A DNA stretch of 64,000 nucleotides from Candidatus Sulfopaludibacter sp. SbA3 (GCA_945888325.1 CAMDAC010000002.1:186001-250000), one strand, 5' to 3'. Shown: positions 51,510-61,212, counted from the stretch's first letter. Numbers and translations are program-made. The notes: generated by a model not told the origin, from the letters alone.

Positions 51510-52142
51510 ATGTCTTTCGTCAAGAACAACACCTCGCATGTGCTGCTGACGCTCGGCGTCCTGTTCACGATTGGCGGCGCCACCCGCTTCCTGCCGAACG
51601 GCCTCGCCTTCGCCGAGGATCTCGGCCTCAAACCGGCCACTGAAACGGCTGCCGCCAAGACCGACGGCGCTGCCAAACCGGCCGATCCCTCCGCCGCGGA
51701 CCTTCAGGAAGTGTGTTTCACGACCGAATCCGCCGCCATGGTCGCAGAAGACCAGTGGTTGTTTGAATCCCAGAAGGAAGAACTGAAGAACGAGAAGCTC
51801 GCGCTCCAGACCTGGGAGAAGGAACTCGAGACGCAGACGGCCGAGCTTCAGGCCCTGCAGACAACGCTTGAAGCCCGCTGGCAGGAGATCCAGGGCGCCT
51901 CGGACCAGGACATCAAGCACCTTGCCGGCATGTACAGCGCCATGAAGCCGGACGCCGCCGCCTCCATCTTCAACCAGATGGACCCCGCCTTCGCGGCCGG
52001 TTTCTTGCGCCTGATCCCCAGCGAACAAGCCGGCCTGATCCTCGCCAACATGGATTCCAAGAAGGCCTACGTGATCAGCGTGAAGCTCGCCACGATGAAC
52101 GCCGACGTGCGGAACGCCCACGCCAGCCTCAACGACGGTTGA
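51510..52142 (+). CDS. MotE-like exported protein (MgtE N-domain-like C-terminus)
   Basis: Signal/TM, coiled coil, then LAGMYSAMKPDAAASIFNQMDPAFAAGFLRLIPSEQAGLILANMDSKKAYVISVKLA. Confidence 0.8.
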   Translation: MSFVKNNTSHVLLTLGVLFTIGGATRFLPNGLAFAEDLGLKPATETAAAKTDGAAKPADPSAADLQEVCFTTESAAMVAEDQWLFESQKEELKNEKLALQTWEKELETQTAELQALQTTLEARWQEIQGASDQDIKHLAGMYSAMKPDAAASIFNQMDPAFAAGFLRLIPSEQAGLILANMDSKKAYVISVKLATMNADVRNAHASLNDG

Positions 52143-52233
52143 GCCCTTTCCCGGCGGCATCTGACGCTACGTCGCGCCTTTGACCCCCCTGCTTTCCGGG
52201 TTACCTTGACCGCATCGGACAAGGGACAGGCGC

Positions 52234-53157
52234 ATGGACGGCCCGAAATCTTATCTCGGCTGGAAGGTTGACTACACCGCCCCCGCCGGCGAACCCGCTT
52301 TCGCAGGCCCTGACTCGATTTCCTGGCAGGTCTTCAAGAACCCTGTCGCCCTGGCGGTCGGCGGCGTCTGCGCCGTGCTTCTCGAATTCGCCGATGCCCG
52401 CATCCGTTCCGGCGTCTGGGATCACTCCGTCTTCAAGACCGACCCGATCGGCCGCTCCAAACGCACGGGCACAGCCGCCATGGTCGGCGTCTACGGCCCG
52501 CAGGCCGCGGCCCGCCGCGTCATCCAGGGCGTCACCAACATGCACGCGCGTGTGAAGGGCGAGACCCCCACAGGCGAAGCCTACCAGGCTCTCGATGTCG
52601 AACTGCTGGACTGGGTCAGCGCCACCGCCAGCTACGGCTTCCTGATGGGCTACCACCGTTTCGTCCGTCCCCTGAGCGAGGCCGATAAGAACCGCTTCTT
52701 CGCCGAAGGCGAGACCGTCGCGGGTCTCTACGGCGTCCAGACCAAGATCCGCTCGCTCGCCGACTTCGACACGATGATGCGCAAGCTCCTGCTCCGCTTT
52801 GAGCCGCATCCGATCAACACCGAATTCCTCGACATCATGCGCTCCGGCCGCGCCGCGCCCGGCGTGCCCAAGGGCCTGCAAAGCTCGCTGGTCAACGCCG
52901 CCGTCGAAATCCTGCCGCCGGAAGTTCGCGCCAAGCTCGCGCTCGGCCCGGAATACGATCTTTCTCCCGCCGGCCGCTTCGCCGTCAAAACCATGGCGCG
53001 CATCGCCGAAAGCGTCCCCGACACTGCCGGCCCGCCCGCGCAGGCCTGTGAACGCCTCGGCCTGCCCCGCAGTTTCCTGTGGAAAAGCGAAGCCGAACGC
53101 GTCCGCCTTTTCGAATCCACCCGCAATCGCCCCCTGCCGCAGGAAGCCTCCGCATGA
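52234..53157 (+). CDS. oxygenase MpaB family (DUF2236) protein
   Basis: GVCAVLLEFADARIRSGVWDHSVFKTDPIGRSKRTGTAAMVGVYGP..MHARVKG, and LDWVSATASYGFLMGYHRFV. Confidence 0.85.
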   Translation: MDGPKSYLGWKVDYTAPAGEPAFAGPDSISWQVFKNPVALAVGGVCAVLLEFADARIRSGVWDHSVFKTDPIGRSKRTGTAAMVGVYGPQAAARRVIQGVTNMHARVKGETPTGEAYQALDVELLDWVSATASYGFLMGYHRFVRPLSEADKNRFFAEGETVAGLYGVQTKIRSLADFDTMMRKLLLRFEPHPINTEFLDIMRSGRAAPGVPKGLQSSLVNAAVEILPPEVRAKLALGPEYDLSPAGRFAVKTMARIAESVPDTAGPPAQACERLGLPRSFLWKSEAERVRLFESTRNRPLPQEASA

Positions 53158-54362
53158 AACTTGCCTTCACCCGCGACGAAGAAGCCTTCCGCGCCCAAGT
53201 CCGCGAATTCCTTGACCGAAACCTCAGCGCCGACCTGCGCGCCTACGCCAAACGCATGACCAGCGTCTATTCCACCAAGCCGGTCGCGATGGAGTGGCAG
53301 CGCATCCTGGTGAAACAGGGCTGGGCCGCGCCGTCCTGGCCGGTCGAATACGGCGGCACCAACTGGTCCGTCGCGCAGCGCTACATCTTCGACGTCGAAA
53401 TGGCCCGCGCCGGCGCCCCGCCGCTCTCGCCCATGGGCATCGGCATGTGCGGCCCCGCCCTCATCGGCCATGGCTCGAAAGCGCAGAAGGATCACTACCT
53501 CCCGCGCATCCTCTCCGGCGAAGACTTCTGGTGCCAGGGATACTCCGAACCGCACGCCGGATCGGACCTTGCCGCGCTCACCATGTCCGCTGTTGAGGAC
53601 GGGGACCACTATATCTGCAATGGCTCCAAGATCTGGACGACGCACGCCCACGAAGCCAACATGATGTTCTGCCTTGTACGGACGGATTCCTCCGGCAAGA
53701 TGCAGCAGGGCATCACTTTCATCCTGATCGACATGACCTCCCCCGGCGTGCGCGTCGATCCCATCCTGATGCTGTCCGGCGAGCATATCCAGAACGCCGT
53801 CTTCTTCACCGATGTGCGCGTGCCGAAGGCCAATGTCATCGGCAAGGTCAACGAGGGCTGGACGGTCGCGAAGTACCTGCTCGAGTTCGAGCGCGGCGGC
53901 TCGTCCTATGGCCCCCGCCTGCTCGCGCGCCTGCGCAGCCTCCGCCAGATCGCCGCCGAGGAAGGCCTCCTCGACGCAGATTTCGCCCGCAAGCTCTCGC
54001 AGGCCGAAGCCGAAGCGCAGACACTCGAAGCCGCCGAACTGCAGATGATGTCCGAACTCGCCGGCGGCGGCACACCGGGCCTCAAGGCCTCAATGATGAA
54101 AATCCGCGGCACCGAACTCAGCCAGCATCTGACCGAACTCGGCCTCGAACTTGCCGGCGCCTATGCCGCCCCGTTCCAGCCGCACCATACCTCGCCCGGC
54201 GGCCCCGTCCCCGGCTTCGACGGCGCCAACACACCGCTCGTCGGCCCGGAAAGCGCCGTCACCGTTTCGGCGAAATACCTGAACGACCGCGCCGGCTCCA
54301 TCTATGCGGGCTCAAATGAAATCCAGCGCGGCATCCTGTCGAAGGGGCAGCTGGGCCTCTAG
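53154..54362 (+). CDS. acyl-CoA dehydrogenase
   Basis: GYSEPHAGSDLAALTMSAVEDGDHYICNGSKIWTTHAHEANMMFCLVRT..GSSYGPRLLARL..IYAGSNEIQRGILSKGQLGL. Confidence 0.96.
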   Translation: MKLAFTRDEEAFRAQVREFLDRNLSADLRAYAKRMTSVYSTKPVAMEWQRILVKQGWAAPSWPVEYGGTNWSVAQRYIFDVEMARAGAPPLSPMGIGMCGPALIGHGSKAQKDHYLPRILSGEDFWCQGYSEPHAGSDLAALTMSAVEDGDHYICNGSKIWTTHAHEANMMFCLVRTDSSGKMQQGITFILIDMTSPGVRVDPILMLSGEHIQNAVFFTDVRVPKANVIGKVNEGWTVAKYLLEFERGGSSYGPRLLARLRSLRQIAAEEGLLDADFARKLSQAEAEAQTLEAAELQMMSELAGGGTPGLKASMMKIRGTELSQHLTELGLELAGAYAAPFQPHHTSPGGPVPGFDGANTPLVGPESAVTVSAKYLNDRAGSIYAGSNEIQRGILSKGQLGL

Positions 54363-55891
54363 AACCCGCCGCCGGTCTTGAACCCGCCGCCGCTGGGGAA
54401 GGATCGTCCGCCTGAAGACGATGAGCGCGAGGAACGTTTCGGCGGCCCCGGAAAGATCGGCCCGCTGCCATATCCGCCGCTACCGCGCGTCGTTTCCTTG
54501 ATCACTTCCTCCAGCACTTCGCCAAGGATACCGCCGATCACGCCGCCCATGATGTCGGGCAAGCCGATCGTGTCCTGCCGGCTGCGTCCGCCGAAATCTG
54601 GATGCGCTTGTGCCTCGGCCCGTCGCACCGAGCGGCTGAGGCCGCGCAGCGTGTCGCGCACATCCATGCCGCCCTTCATCAGGTTCGACATCATCTCGTC
54701 AAACGCGACGCGCGACATCAACGCATACGGACTGTCGAACCGCGCCTCCTTGAACTGCCGCCGCAGCGCTTCCATCCGCGCCAGGTCCTCGCGCAGCACG
54801 CGCGGCCGCATCAGGCGCTTACCTGCTTGCAGGTCCAGCGACATCTCCTCGGCGCGCAGGCGCACCAACGCGTCCACCAGCCGGTCATCTTCGGTGTCCA
54901 CCGTTTCCGCTGCCAGAACGCGCAGGTCCGGAAAACTCGCCTTGCGCCGCTGCGCGGCGAGCAGCTCGCGCGCTTCCACCGCAGGTCCGGCCTCTTCCTT
55001 CAGCGCGGCTTCATGGCGCTTCGCCCACTCGCGGTGCGCTTCCTCGGCCGCCGCAATGTCCTTGTCGCAAGCTTCAATATCCGCCTTCAGACGATCCGCA
55101 TCGGCTTGCAGCGCCTCGATCCCGGCCTCTCGCATCGCCTGCTGCTCGGCATCGACCAGCGCGGCTTCGGCCTTGTCCTCCAACCCGGCGACAAACACCG
55201 CATGCTCGGCAATCTTGTCCGGCAACTCCGTCAGGCGCTGATAATTGAGGAAGGCCTGGTCATACCGGCAGAGCTTCGCCACCCAGCCATCCAGCATACG
55301 GATGATCCCTCCCGCCTTGTACTCCGGCGACCGGAACTTGCGCTTCCAGAAATAGCTGAACAGGGCGCCCTGCTCATACGGCGCGCCCTTCTCCGTGCGG
55401 TCCGTGCGCGCAAGTTCCAGCTTCTGCTGCGCGCGCAGCGTCACAGCCCGCGCCTCTTCCGGCGCCTCGACCAGCTCCGCATAAGCCGCGCTGCCCTTGA
55501 GGCTCACCTCGGCATCCGCAACCCGCGTCTCATACGCCGCGATCGCCGCGTCATGGCGCAGAGCGAGTTCCGCCCGCTTCGCCTCAAGCGCGGCCGATGC
55601 CGTTTCCAGGGCGCCTTTTTCGGCCTCGACGAATTGCGCATGCCGCTCCGTCAGCGCCCGCGCGGAGGCTTCCAGTTTGCCGAATTCGGCGCCGTCGCCG
55701 CCCGCCTGCATAAGGTCCAGCCGCATCGCCGCCAGCGCGCCATAGGCCGCCGCCTGTTCGCGCTGGATCATGCCGCGCCGCGATTCCACACCGTCTGCAT
55801 CCGCCAGCGCCGCTGCCAGCGACTGGCGCAGCTTGCCCAGCTCCCCGTTCAGCAGCGCCAGCGCGTCGCGTCCGTTCAATGCGTTGCTCAT
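54359..55891 (-). CDS. uncharacterised coiled-coil protein with Gly/Ser/Phe-rich C-terminal tail
   Basis: Long Ala/Glu/Arg-rich helices; C-terminus SSRSSSSGGRSFPSGGGFKTGGGF; 4-nt convergent overlap with the dehydrogenase gene. Confidence 0.8.
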   Translation of the reverse strand: MSNALNGRDALALLNGELGKLRQSLAAALADADGVESRRGMIQREQAAAYGALAAMRLDLMQAGGDGAEFGKLEASARALTERHAQFVEAEKGALETASAALEAKRAELALRHDAAIAAYETRVADAEVSLKGSAAYAELVEAPEEARAVTLRAQQKLELARTDRTEKGAPYEQGALFSYFWKRKFRSPEYKAGGIIRMLDGWVAKLCRYDQAFLNYQRLTELPDKIAEHAVFVAGLEDKAEAALVDAEQQAMREAGIEALQADADRLKADIEACDKDIAAAEEAHREWAKRHEAALKEEAGPAVEARELLAAQRRKASFPDLRVLAAETVDTEDDRLVDALVRLRAEEMSLDLQAGKRLMRPRVLREDLARMEALRRQFKEARFDSPYALMSRVAFDEMMSNLMKGGMDVRDTLRGLSRSVRRAEAQAHPDFGGRSRQDTIGLPDIMGGVIGGILGEVLEEVIKETTRGSGGYGSGPIFPGPPKRSSRSSSSGGRSFPSGGGFKTGGGF

Positions 55892-55895
55892 GCGC

Positions 55896-56195
55896 TTACC
55901 ACTCAAGGATCGCCCCACCCGGCGTTTCCACCGTATACTGAGGGTTGATATACCCGGCTGTCTTCTGCCCGATCACTGACTTCTGGATAATCTGGTCATC
56001 GCCCTTGTCGGCGGCCACGCCATTGAATACGGCCTCGCTCACCCGCTGTCCCCAGCGCGACACCCGGTCAGACCGCCGGTCTTCCTCACTGGTCACCGGT
56101 ACTTCGACGAGCCGTCCCGACGGATCCACCGCCTCCACGATCAGGTAATAGTTGCGCGCGCCCGGCACATCGTCGGGGATCCGGAACAATCTCAT
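55896..56195 (-). CDS. small uncharacterised protein, operon partner of the coiled-coil protein
   Basis: 99-aa ORF MRLFRIPDDVPGARNYYLIVEAVDPSGRLVEVPV...GGAILEW, 4 nt from the downstream start. Confidence 0.75.
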   Translation of the reverse strand: MRLFRIPDDVPGARNYYLIVEAVDPSGRLVEVPVTSEEDRRSDRVSRWGQRVSEAVFNGVAADKGDDQIIQKSVIGQKTAGYINPQYTVETPGGAILEW

Positions 56196-56234
56196 CCTGA
56201 TTGTCGCTCGCTTCTCACCCAGAATGTCGCGCTA

Positions 56235-56480
56235 CATTGCTACAAGACGGCATTCCGGCATCTGCTCGATGCGTGCGGGTTCGAGTACCGGGACACTAAG
56301 GATCGCCATGTGCTGACGTCGCTGCGGCACACCTATGCCACTCTGCGGCTTACGACGCGCACCGGCATACGCGCATCCGTCAAAGCGCTGAGCAAGCAGA
56401 TGGGCACAAGTGAGCGCATGATTGAGCGCCACTATGGGCATGATCAGATACTGGACTACCGGGACGAGTTGCTGAGCTAA
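56235..56480 (+). pseudogene. C-terminal fragment of a tyrosine recombinase/phage integrase
   Basis: Frame read by hand: HCYKTAFRHLLDACGFEYRDTKDRHVLTSLRHTYATLRLTTRTGIRASVKALSKQMGTSERMIERHYGHDQILDYRDELLS*; LRHTYAT box and C-terminal RHYGH; no start codon context. Confidence 0.75.
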
Positions 56481-57249
56481 CTGTCCTGATCCGACACGGC
56501 TGAGACGACGGCTGTCCGGGACAGAGCCAGGTTGGCTACACCGTCAGATTCCGGGGCCGACTGGGTCGATCTAATCGTGACATTTATCCGGCCAACCGGA
56601 AGCGGCGCCCAGTTCGCCGAAAGCGCAGACGCCGCCGGTCTGAAACGTGGCGACACCAGCTTTGTCCCTACCCACCCATTCGGATGGGACACCTATCCTT
56701 TTGCGTCGCACTCGAGACCCGCCAATGAAATGTTTCGGCACGATCGATGCTAAGTCACTGCTCAGCAGGCTGGGTGGGGATCCGGACTGCAGCATGGATC
56801 CGGTGTCAGGGGACGGCATTGGGTCCATGCGTCCACAATCCGACTGGCTCATCAGTTTTCAAGCAGTTCTCCGGAACGATGTATAATTCCCTCTACGGCT
56901 GAGCTGGCGGCGCGCTCGCTGCCTCTGATTATCTGTGGTCGAACGCAATTAAGGCGCTACCTCCCTTCAGACAGTAGCACTCGGGAGCAAACAAGAACGT
57001 CAACGAGACAAGTGGGGACGATCTCGAGGACGTTCTTGAGCTTCAGAAGTCGCTTGGGTAGGGGACGCACGACTTCGCTCACCACCATTTTATGGTTGAG
57101 CGACGCTGCCAATATATCCGTATGCATAGGTCATGGCCTACTCCCGGCAAACTGAATTGAGCCTCTCAACACCCACGAAAAGCGCGCTGCGCGTAGGCTG
57201 GCTAAAGACAGCGCCAATCCCGGAATTCTGTTTGTTTTCTGTGGTGTAA

Positions 57250-57296
57250 TGGTGGGCGGTACAAGGTTCGAACTTGTGACCCCTACGATGTCAACG
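57250..57296 (-). other. tRNA-Val(GAC) 3' half fragment (att-like)
   Basis: Minus strand CGTTGACATCGTAGGGGTCACAAGTTCGAACCTTGTACCGCCCACCA: anticodon loop, T-arm ACAAG-TTCGAAC-CTTGT, acceptor ACCGCCC-A-CCA; no matching 5' half (GGGCGGT) adjacent. Confidence 0.75.
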
Positions 57297-57479
57297 CTCC
57301 GCTACGCTAGTTAAAACGTCTTAATGCCTTGTTTTTATTGATTTTTATAATTCCGCGCTTGGTTGGGCGAACCCTACGCCTCGCACAAAGATCACATCAC
57401 TCCGACTTTGGCATCTCGCGCGTAGGAACGCGCCGCGCTTGACCGTACAGCTTGAGTAACAGAGCGAGGGCGCCGTTGA

Positions 57480-57629
57480 ATGGGACGCAAGGCCAGCGGC
57501 ACAAGTATCGAAATCCGGCCCGGCCTCTACCTCAAATCTCACGACGGACTTCTGCACTGCTACTTCCGCATTGAGGGACGTGCGTTCAGGCGCAACACGC
57601 GCAACGATGAAATTGCCGAAGCGCCGCCC
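57480..57629 (+). pseudogene. probable N-terminal fragment of a tyrosine recombinase
   Basis: MGRKASGTSIEIRPGLYLKSHDGLLHCYFRIEGRAFRRNTRNDEIAEA resembles the integrase N-terminal arm-binding region; then runs into the 3' end of the MCP gene. Confidence 0.5.
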
Positions 57630-57660
57630 ATGCCGACACGCTTCGTCTGCGCGTCGGGTA

Positions 57661-60492
57661 TCAGAAATCCTTCCAGCCGTCTGTTGCCTTTAGGCGCGCC
57701 GATCCTTGGGTTGCGAATCGAGCCACGCGCTGGCGTTGCTGATGAACCGGCGTTTCCGGTGCTGCCGTTACTGTTCGCTTAGGTGCTGCCCGATCCAACT
57801 CAGCGCCAGTCTGGAACCTAGCAGTCAGTTCTGTCAGCTCCGCAGCCTCGCGCTTCAAATGATGGCTGGCAGCGGTTGCTTCCTCGACCATAGCGGCGTT
57901 CTGCTGAGTGACCTGGTCCATCTGGTTGATTGCCGTGTTAATTTCTCCTAACCCGGCGGACTGTTCCTGCGAGGCAACAGTGATCTCGCCGACAAGGGTC
58001 GATATCTCACCCACTTTGCCAGCAATCATGTTGAGTGCGGCGCCGGCTTTTCCGACGAGGTCAACGCCGGTGTCAACATGCTGCGAGCTGATCGCGATCA
58101 GTTCCTTGATCTCTTTCGCGGCTTCCGAAGAGCGGTGTGCAAGAGCGCGGACTTCTGACGCGACAACGGCGAAGCCACGCCCGGCATCTCCGGCACGGGC
58201 TGCCTCCACGCCAGCATTCAGAGCCAATAGGTTGGTCTGGAACGAGATTTCATGAATTACGCCCAGGATCTGCGATATCTGCCTCGAGGAGGCATTGATT
58301 GAAGCCATCGCAGCCACCGCACCATTGACGACTTGACGCGACTCTTCGGCATCGGAGCAAGCAACCGAGACGATGACGTTTGCCTGCTTGGCATTGTCAG
58401 CGGCTTTTTGCACGGTTGCCGTGATCTGATCGAGCGCGGCGGCCGTTTCTTCGAGGCTGGCCGCCTGTTGCTCAGTTCTCCTTGAAAGATCGTCCGCCGC
58501 CTGACTGATTTCGCTGGCGCCAGAGCTGATACCATGGGCATTCGCCGCAATGCTTCGCATGGCTTCCTGCAACTCATCCATTGCGTTGTTAAAGTCGCGA
58601 CGGAGGGTCTCATACTGGCCCGGAAACGGCTCTGTGATACGTGCCTTGAGATTGCCAGCCGCGAGGTCAGACAGACCACGGGCGAGGCCCGAGACGACCT
58701 TTTCCTGTGCGGCGGCGTTTGCTTGCTGCTCAGATGATTCTGCAGCGCGCCGATCATGTTCGACCTGCGTTATGTCGGTCGCAAACTTGACGACCTTTAG
58801 CGGATTGCCGCGCAAGTCCAGAACAAGGTTATAGCTTGCTTCAAACCAGACCTCTCGGCCGCCTTTAGAGAGATGCATGAATTTTCCAGAGACATGTTCA
58901 CCGAGATTCAGGCGCTCCCAGAGCGCTCGGTACTCAGCCGTCGCAGAGTTTCCCGGAGCGACAAACATCGAGTGGTGCTGTCCCGAAATTTCGTTGACCG
59001 TGTAGCCCATCGTTGCAAGGAAGTTTTCGTTTGCCGTGAGGATCGTGCCATCAAGCTTGAACTCGACCACTGCCTGAGCGCGTTGGATCGCGTCAATTTT
59101 GGCAGACTGTTCATTGGCTTGCAGCTCTGCTGCCGTGATGTCAGCCGCAATCTGCAAAACCCTCACGACACGGCCGTTCTTGTCGATGATCGGATTATAG
59201 GAAGCCTGGAACCAGATTTCTCCGCCTCCCCTGCCCAGGAACATGAACTTCCCTGAAACGGGTTCTCCCCGGTTCAGAAGGCTCCAAATATCGTTCGTCT
59301 CGGGGCCTCTTGCATCCTCAGCCGAGAGGAACATCGCGTGACGCTTCCCGACCACCTCGTTAAGCGAATAACCCATCAGTCGAAGGAAGTTCTCATTCGC
59401 CGTCATCAGCGTACCGTCTGGCTGATATTCAACAACAGCCTGAGCAACGGAGATCGCTTTCACATAGCCCGCCGGACCGAGCATCGCCAGTTCGGCTTGC
59501 TCCGCATCGCGCAGGATCCTTTGGTTGACGTCGTCTCGAAGGAAGCTGAGCGTCTTGGCGATCACACCCGTTTCATTCTTGTCATCCGTGTAGGGAATTT
59601 CTGATCTGAAATCGCCCGAACGCAACTTGTCCATGCTGGAAGTCAGTTTCTTGAAGCGACCAGCCAATCCTGTCGATACATACCAGGCGAGCGCACAGGC
59701 AATTGCCAACAAAAGGCCCACGACCAAGAGCTGACCCTCTAGCCTCGAACGAAGCCCGTCAATCCGGATATTGAGCAAGCGTTCGAGCTCAACGGCAGTT
59801 TCCTTCCAGCTTTCGTCCAAGACGGCTTCGAACCTGTCGGTATCTGCGCCGTATTCGCCGCTTGAAGCTGAATTCAAGAGAACCGAGACTTCCCGGTCAA
59901 TGGCAGCCATCGGTTCTTCAAGCGCCGCGCGGGTTTCGCCCGAAGCATTGCTTTTGATTGAGGCTCCTATGGATGAAACCGCAGCACCAGCAGCCGCACG
60001 CAGGTTTTCGCCGGCAATTTTGACCTCCAAATCGCGATCATTTGTTTCGCTCTGGGCCCGAAGCATTGCTTCGAACTCGCGTGCAGCTTTCAGCGTCGCC
60101 GGAATGCGAACTGTGACCGCATCCATGGCATAGAAGCTATCGAGTTCAGGATCGAGAGTCAGGTTTGAGCCATCGGCGACCTGTTGGATAAGCTTCAGCC
60201 CCGCAGAAACTTGCTCAGGACCAGCAGTAGATCTTTTCAGCGCTTCCGCGGCCGCGCCTGCGCCAAAGGATGCTTCTGCTGTTGCGGCGTCAACAGAGCC
60301 GCCTTCAAGAGTGGCTGGCCAAGCGTCTTGCAGAAAGTGCACGCCCGCTCGCTCTTTCTCTGAAAATCGAAGCTCGCGGTCGGCCTGCATGACAAGGAGC
60401 GCTGTCGGGAAGATGGCAGAAGCGATAAACAAAACTGATATCAGTGCGAGGCGGGCCGCAAGCGAAAAGCGGCTATTCAATAGGTCGAGCAT
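57661..60492 (-). CDS. methyl-accepting chemotaxis protein (TM sensor-HAMP-PAS-PAS-MA)
   Basis: TMs [20 protein letters not shown] and [22 protein letters not shown], two PAS repeats, MA tip [41 protein letters not shown]-terminus DGWKDF. Confidence 0.94.
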   Translation of the reverse strand: MLDLLNSRFSLAARLALISVLFIASAIFPTALLVMQADRELRFSEKERAGVHFLQDAWPATLEGGSVDAATAEASFGAGAAAEALKRSTAGPEQVSAGLKLIQQVADGSNLTLDPELDSFYAMDAVTVRIPATLKAAREFEAMLRAQSETNDRDLEVKIAGENLRAAAGAAVSSIGASIKSNASGETRAALEEPMAAIDREVSVLLNSASSGEYGADTDRFEAVLDESWKETAVELERLLNIRIDGLRSRLEGQLLVVGLLLAIACALAWYVSTGLAGRFKKLTSSMDKLRSGDFRSEIPYTDDKNETGVIAKTLSFLRDDVNQRILRDAEQAELAMLGPAGYVKAISVAQAVVEYQPDGTLMTANENFLRLMGYSLNEVVGKRHAMFLSAEDARGPETNDIWSLLNRGEPVSGKFMFLGRGGGEIWFQASYNPIIDKNGRVVRVLQIAADITAAELQANEQSAKIDAIQRAQAVVEFKLDGTILTANENFLATMGYTVNEISGQHHSMFVAPGNSATAEYRALWERLNLGEHVSGKFMHLSKGGREVWFEASYNLVLDLRGNPLKVVKFATDITQVEHDRRAAESSEQQANAAAQEKVVSGLARGLSDLAAGNLKARITEPFPGQYETLRRDFNNAMDELQEAMRSIAANAHGISSGASEISQAADDLSRRTEQQAASLEETAAALDQITATVQKAADNAKQANVIVSVACSDAEESRQVVNGAVAAMASINASSRQISQILGVIHEISFQTNLLALNAGVEAARAGDAGRGFAVVASEVRALAHRSSEAAKEIKELIAISSQHVDTGVDLVGKAGAALNMIAGKVGEISTLVGEITVASQEQSAGLGEINTAINQMDQVTQQNAAMVEEATAASHHLKREAAELTELTARFQTGAELDRAAPKRTVTAAPETPVHQQRQRVARFATQGSARLKATDGWKDF

Positions 60493-60813
60493 GCTTAAGT
60501 CCTGGCACAAGAGCAGATTGGTTTCTGGTAGCACCTGTTGATTAATATGCAGTGACATTCGCGGGTGAACCGCGCGGGGTTTGCCGGAGGCCATTTTCTT
60601 TGGAAGCGTGGACCTATGACAGAGAAGAAGCAAAGACCAAATTATTCGCACAGACCAAAAAACGCTGGGTCAAAGGCGCCAACGGCGAGCGCGTTAAAAG
60701 AGAAGCGAAGCCCTGAGCTCACTTGTGGCACTGGGCATGCTGTTTGCTAACCAACCACGCGAACTTCCTGTTTTGGGACCGATACGGGTCCCGCGCCAAT
60801 CGGAGACGGACCT

Positions 60814-61212
60814 GTGACTGATGAAACTGACCTGCGCATAGGCAAGCGTCTATACCACCGCCGCCGTCTGCTGGGCATGACGCAGAAAGAACTGGGCAAC
60901 CAGGTGGGCGTGCGCTTCCAGCAAATCCAGAAGTACGAGTGCGGCGCAAACCGCATCACCGCCTCCCGCCTGTTCGACCTTTCCCGGGCCCTGAACGTGT
61001 CGGTGCAATACTTCTTCGACGGCATGGCCGTCGCCAACCCGATGCCGAAAGCCGCCAACGACGCCGAGCAGATGGATGGCGACATCCTTTCGCAAAAAGA
61101 GACGCTGGAACTGGTGCGCGCTTACTACCACCTCGGCGAACGCCCCCGCAAACGTCTCCTCGAGTTGGCGAAAGCCTTTGAAGGCGATAGCGTTAGCCCC
61201 CGCGCTGCTTAA
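60814..61212 (+). CDS. XRE-family helix-turn-helix transcriptional regulator
   Basis: GKRLYHRRRLLGMTQKELGNQVGVRFQQIQKYECGANRITASRLFDLSRALNVSVQYFFDG. Confidence 0.93.
   Translation: MTDETDLRIGKRLYHRRRLLGMTQKELGNQVGVRFQQIQKYECGANRITASRLFDLSRALNVSVQYFFDGMAVANPMPKAANDAEQMDGDILSQKETLELVRAYYHLGERPRKRLLELAKAFEGDSVSPRAA

Noticed and set aside
54602-55948. 448-aa plus-strand ORF opposite the coiled-coil gene
   Set aside because: Arg/Gln/His-rich shadow ORF; the minus-strand frame has coherent coiled-coil composition and operon structure.
56532-56886. Small overlapping ORFs in the gap after the integrase relic
   Set aside because: Short, no domains, no ribosome-binding context; better explained as decayed element DNA.
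57250-57340. Complete tRNA-Val gene
   Set aside because: Only the 3' half folds; no acceptor 5' strand or D-arm, and the 5' side of the anticodon stem does not pair fully.
60814-61212. XRE regulator as the HipB partner of the HipA fusion
   Set aside because: Opposite strand, about 0.9 kb away and separated by relic sequence; HipB normally lies directly upstream in the same operon.
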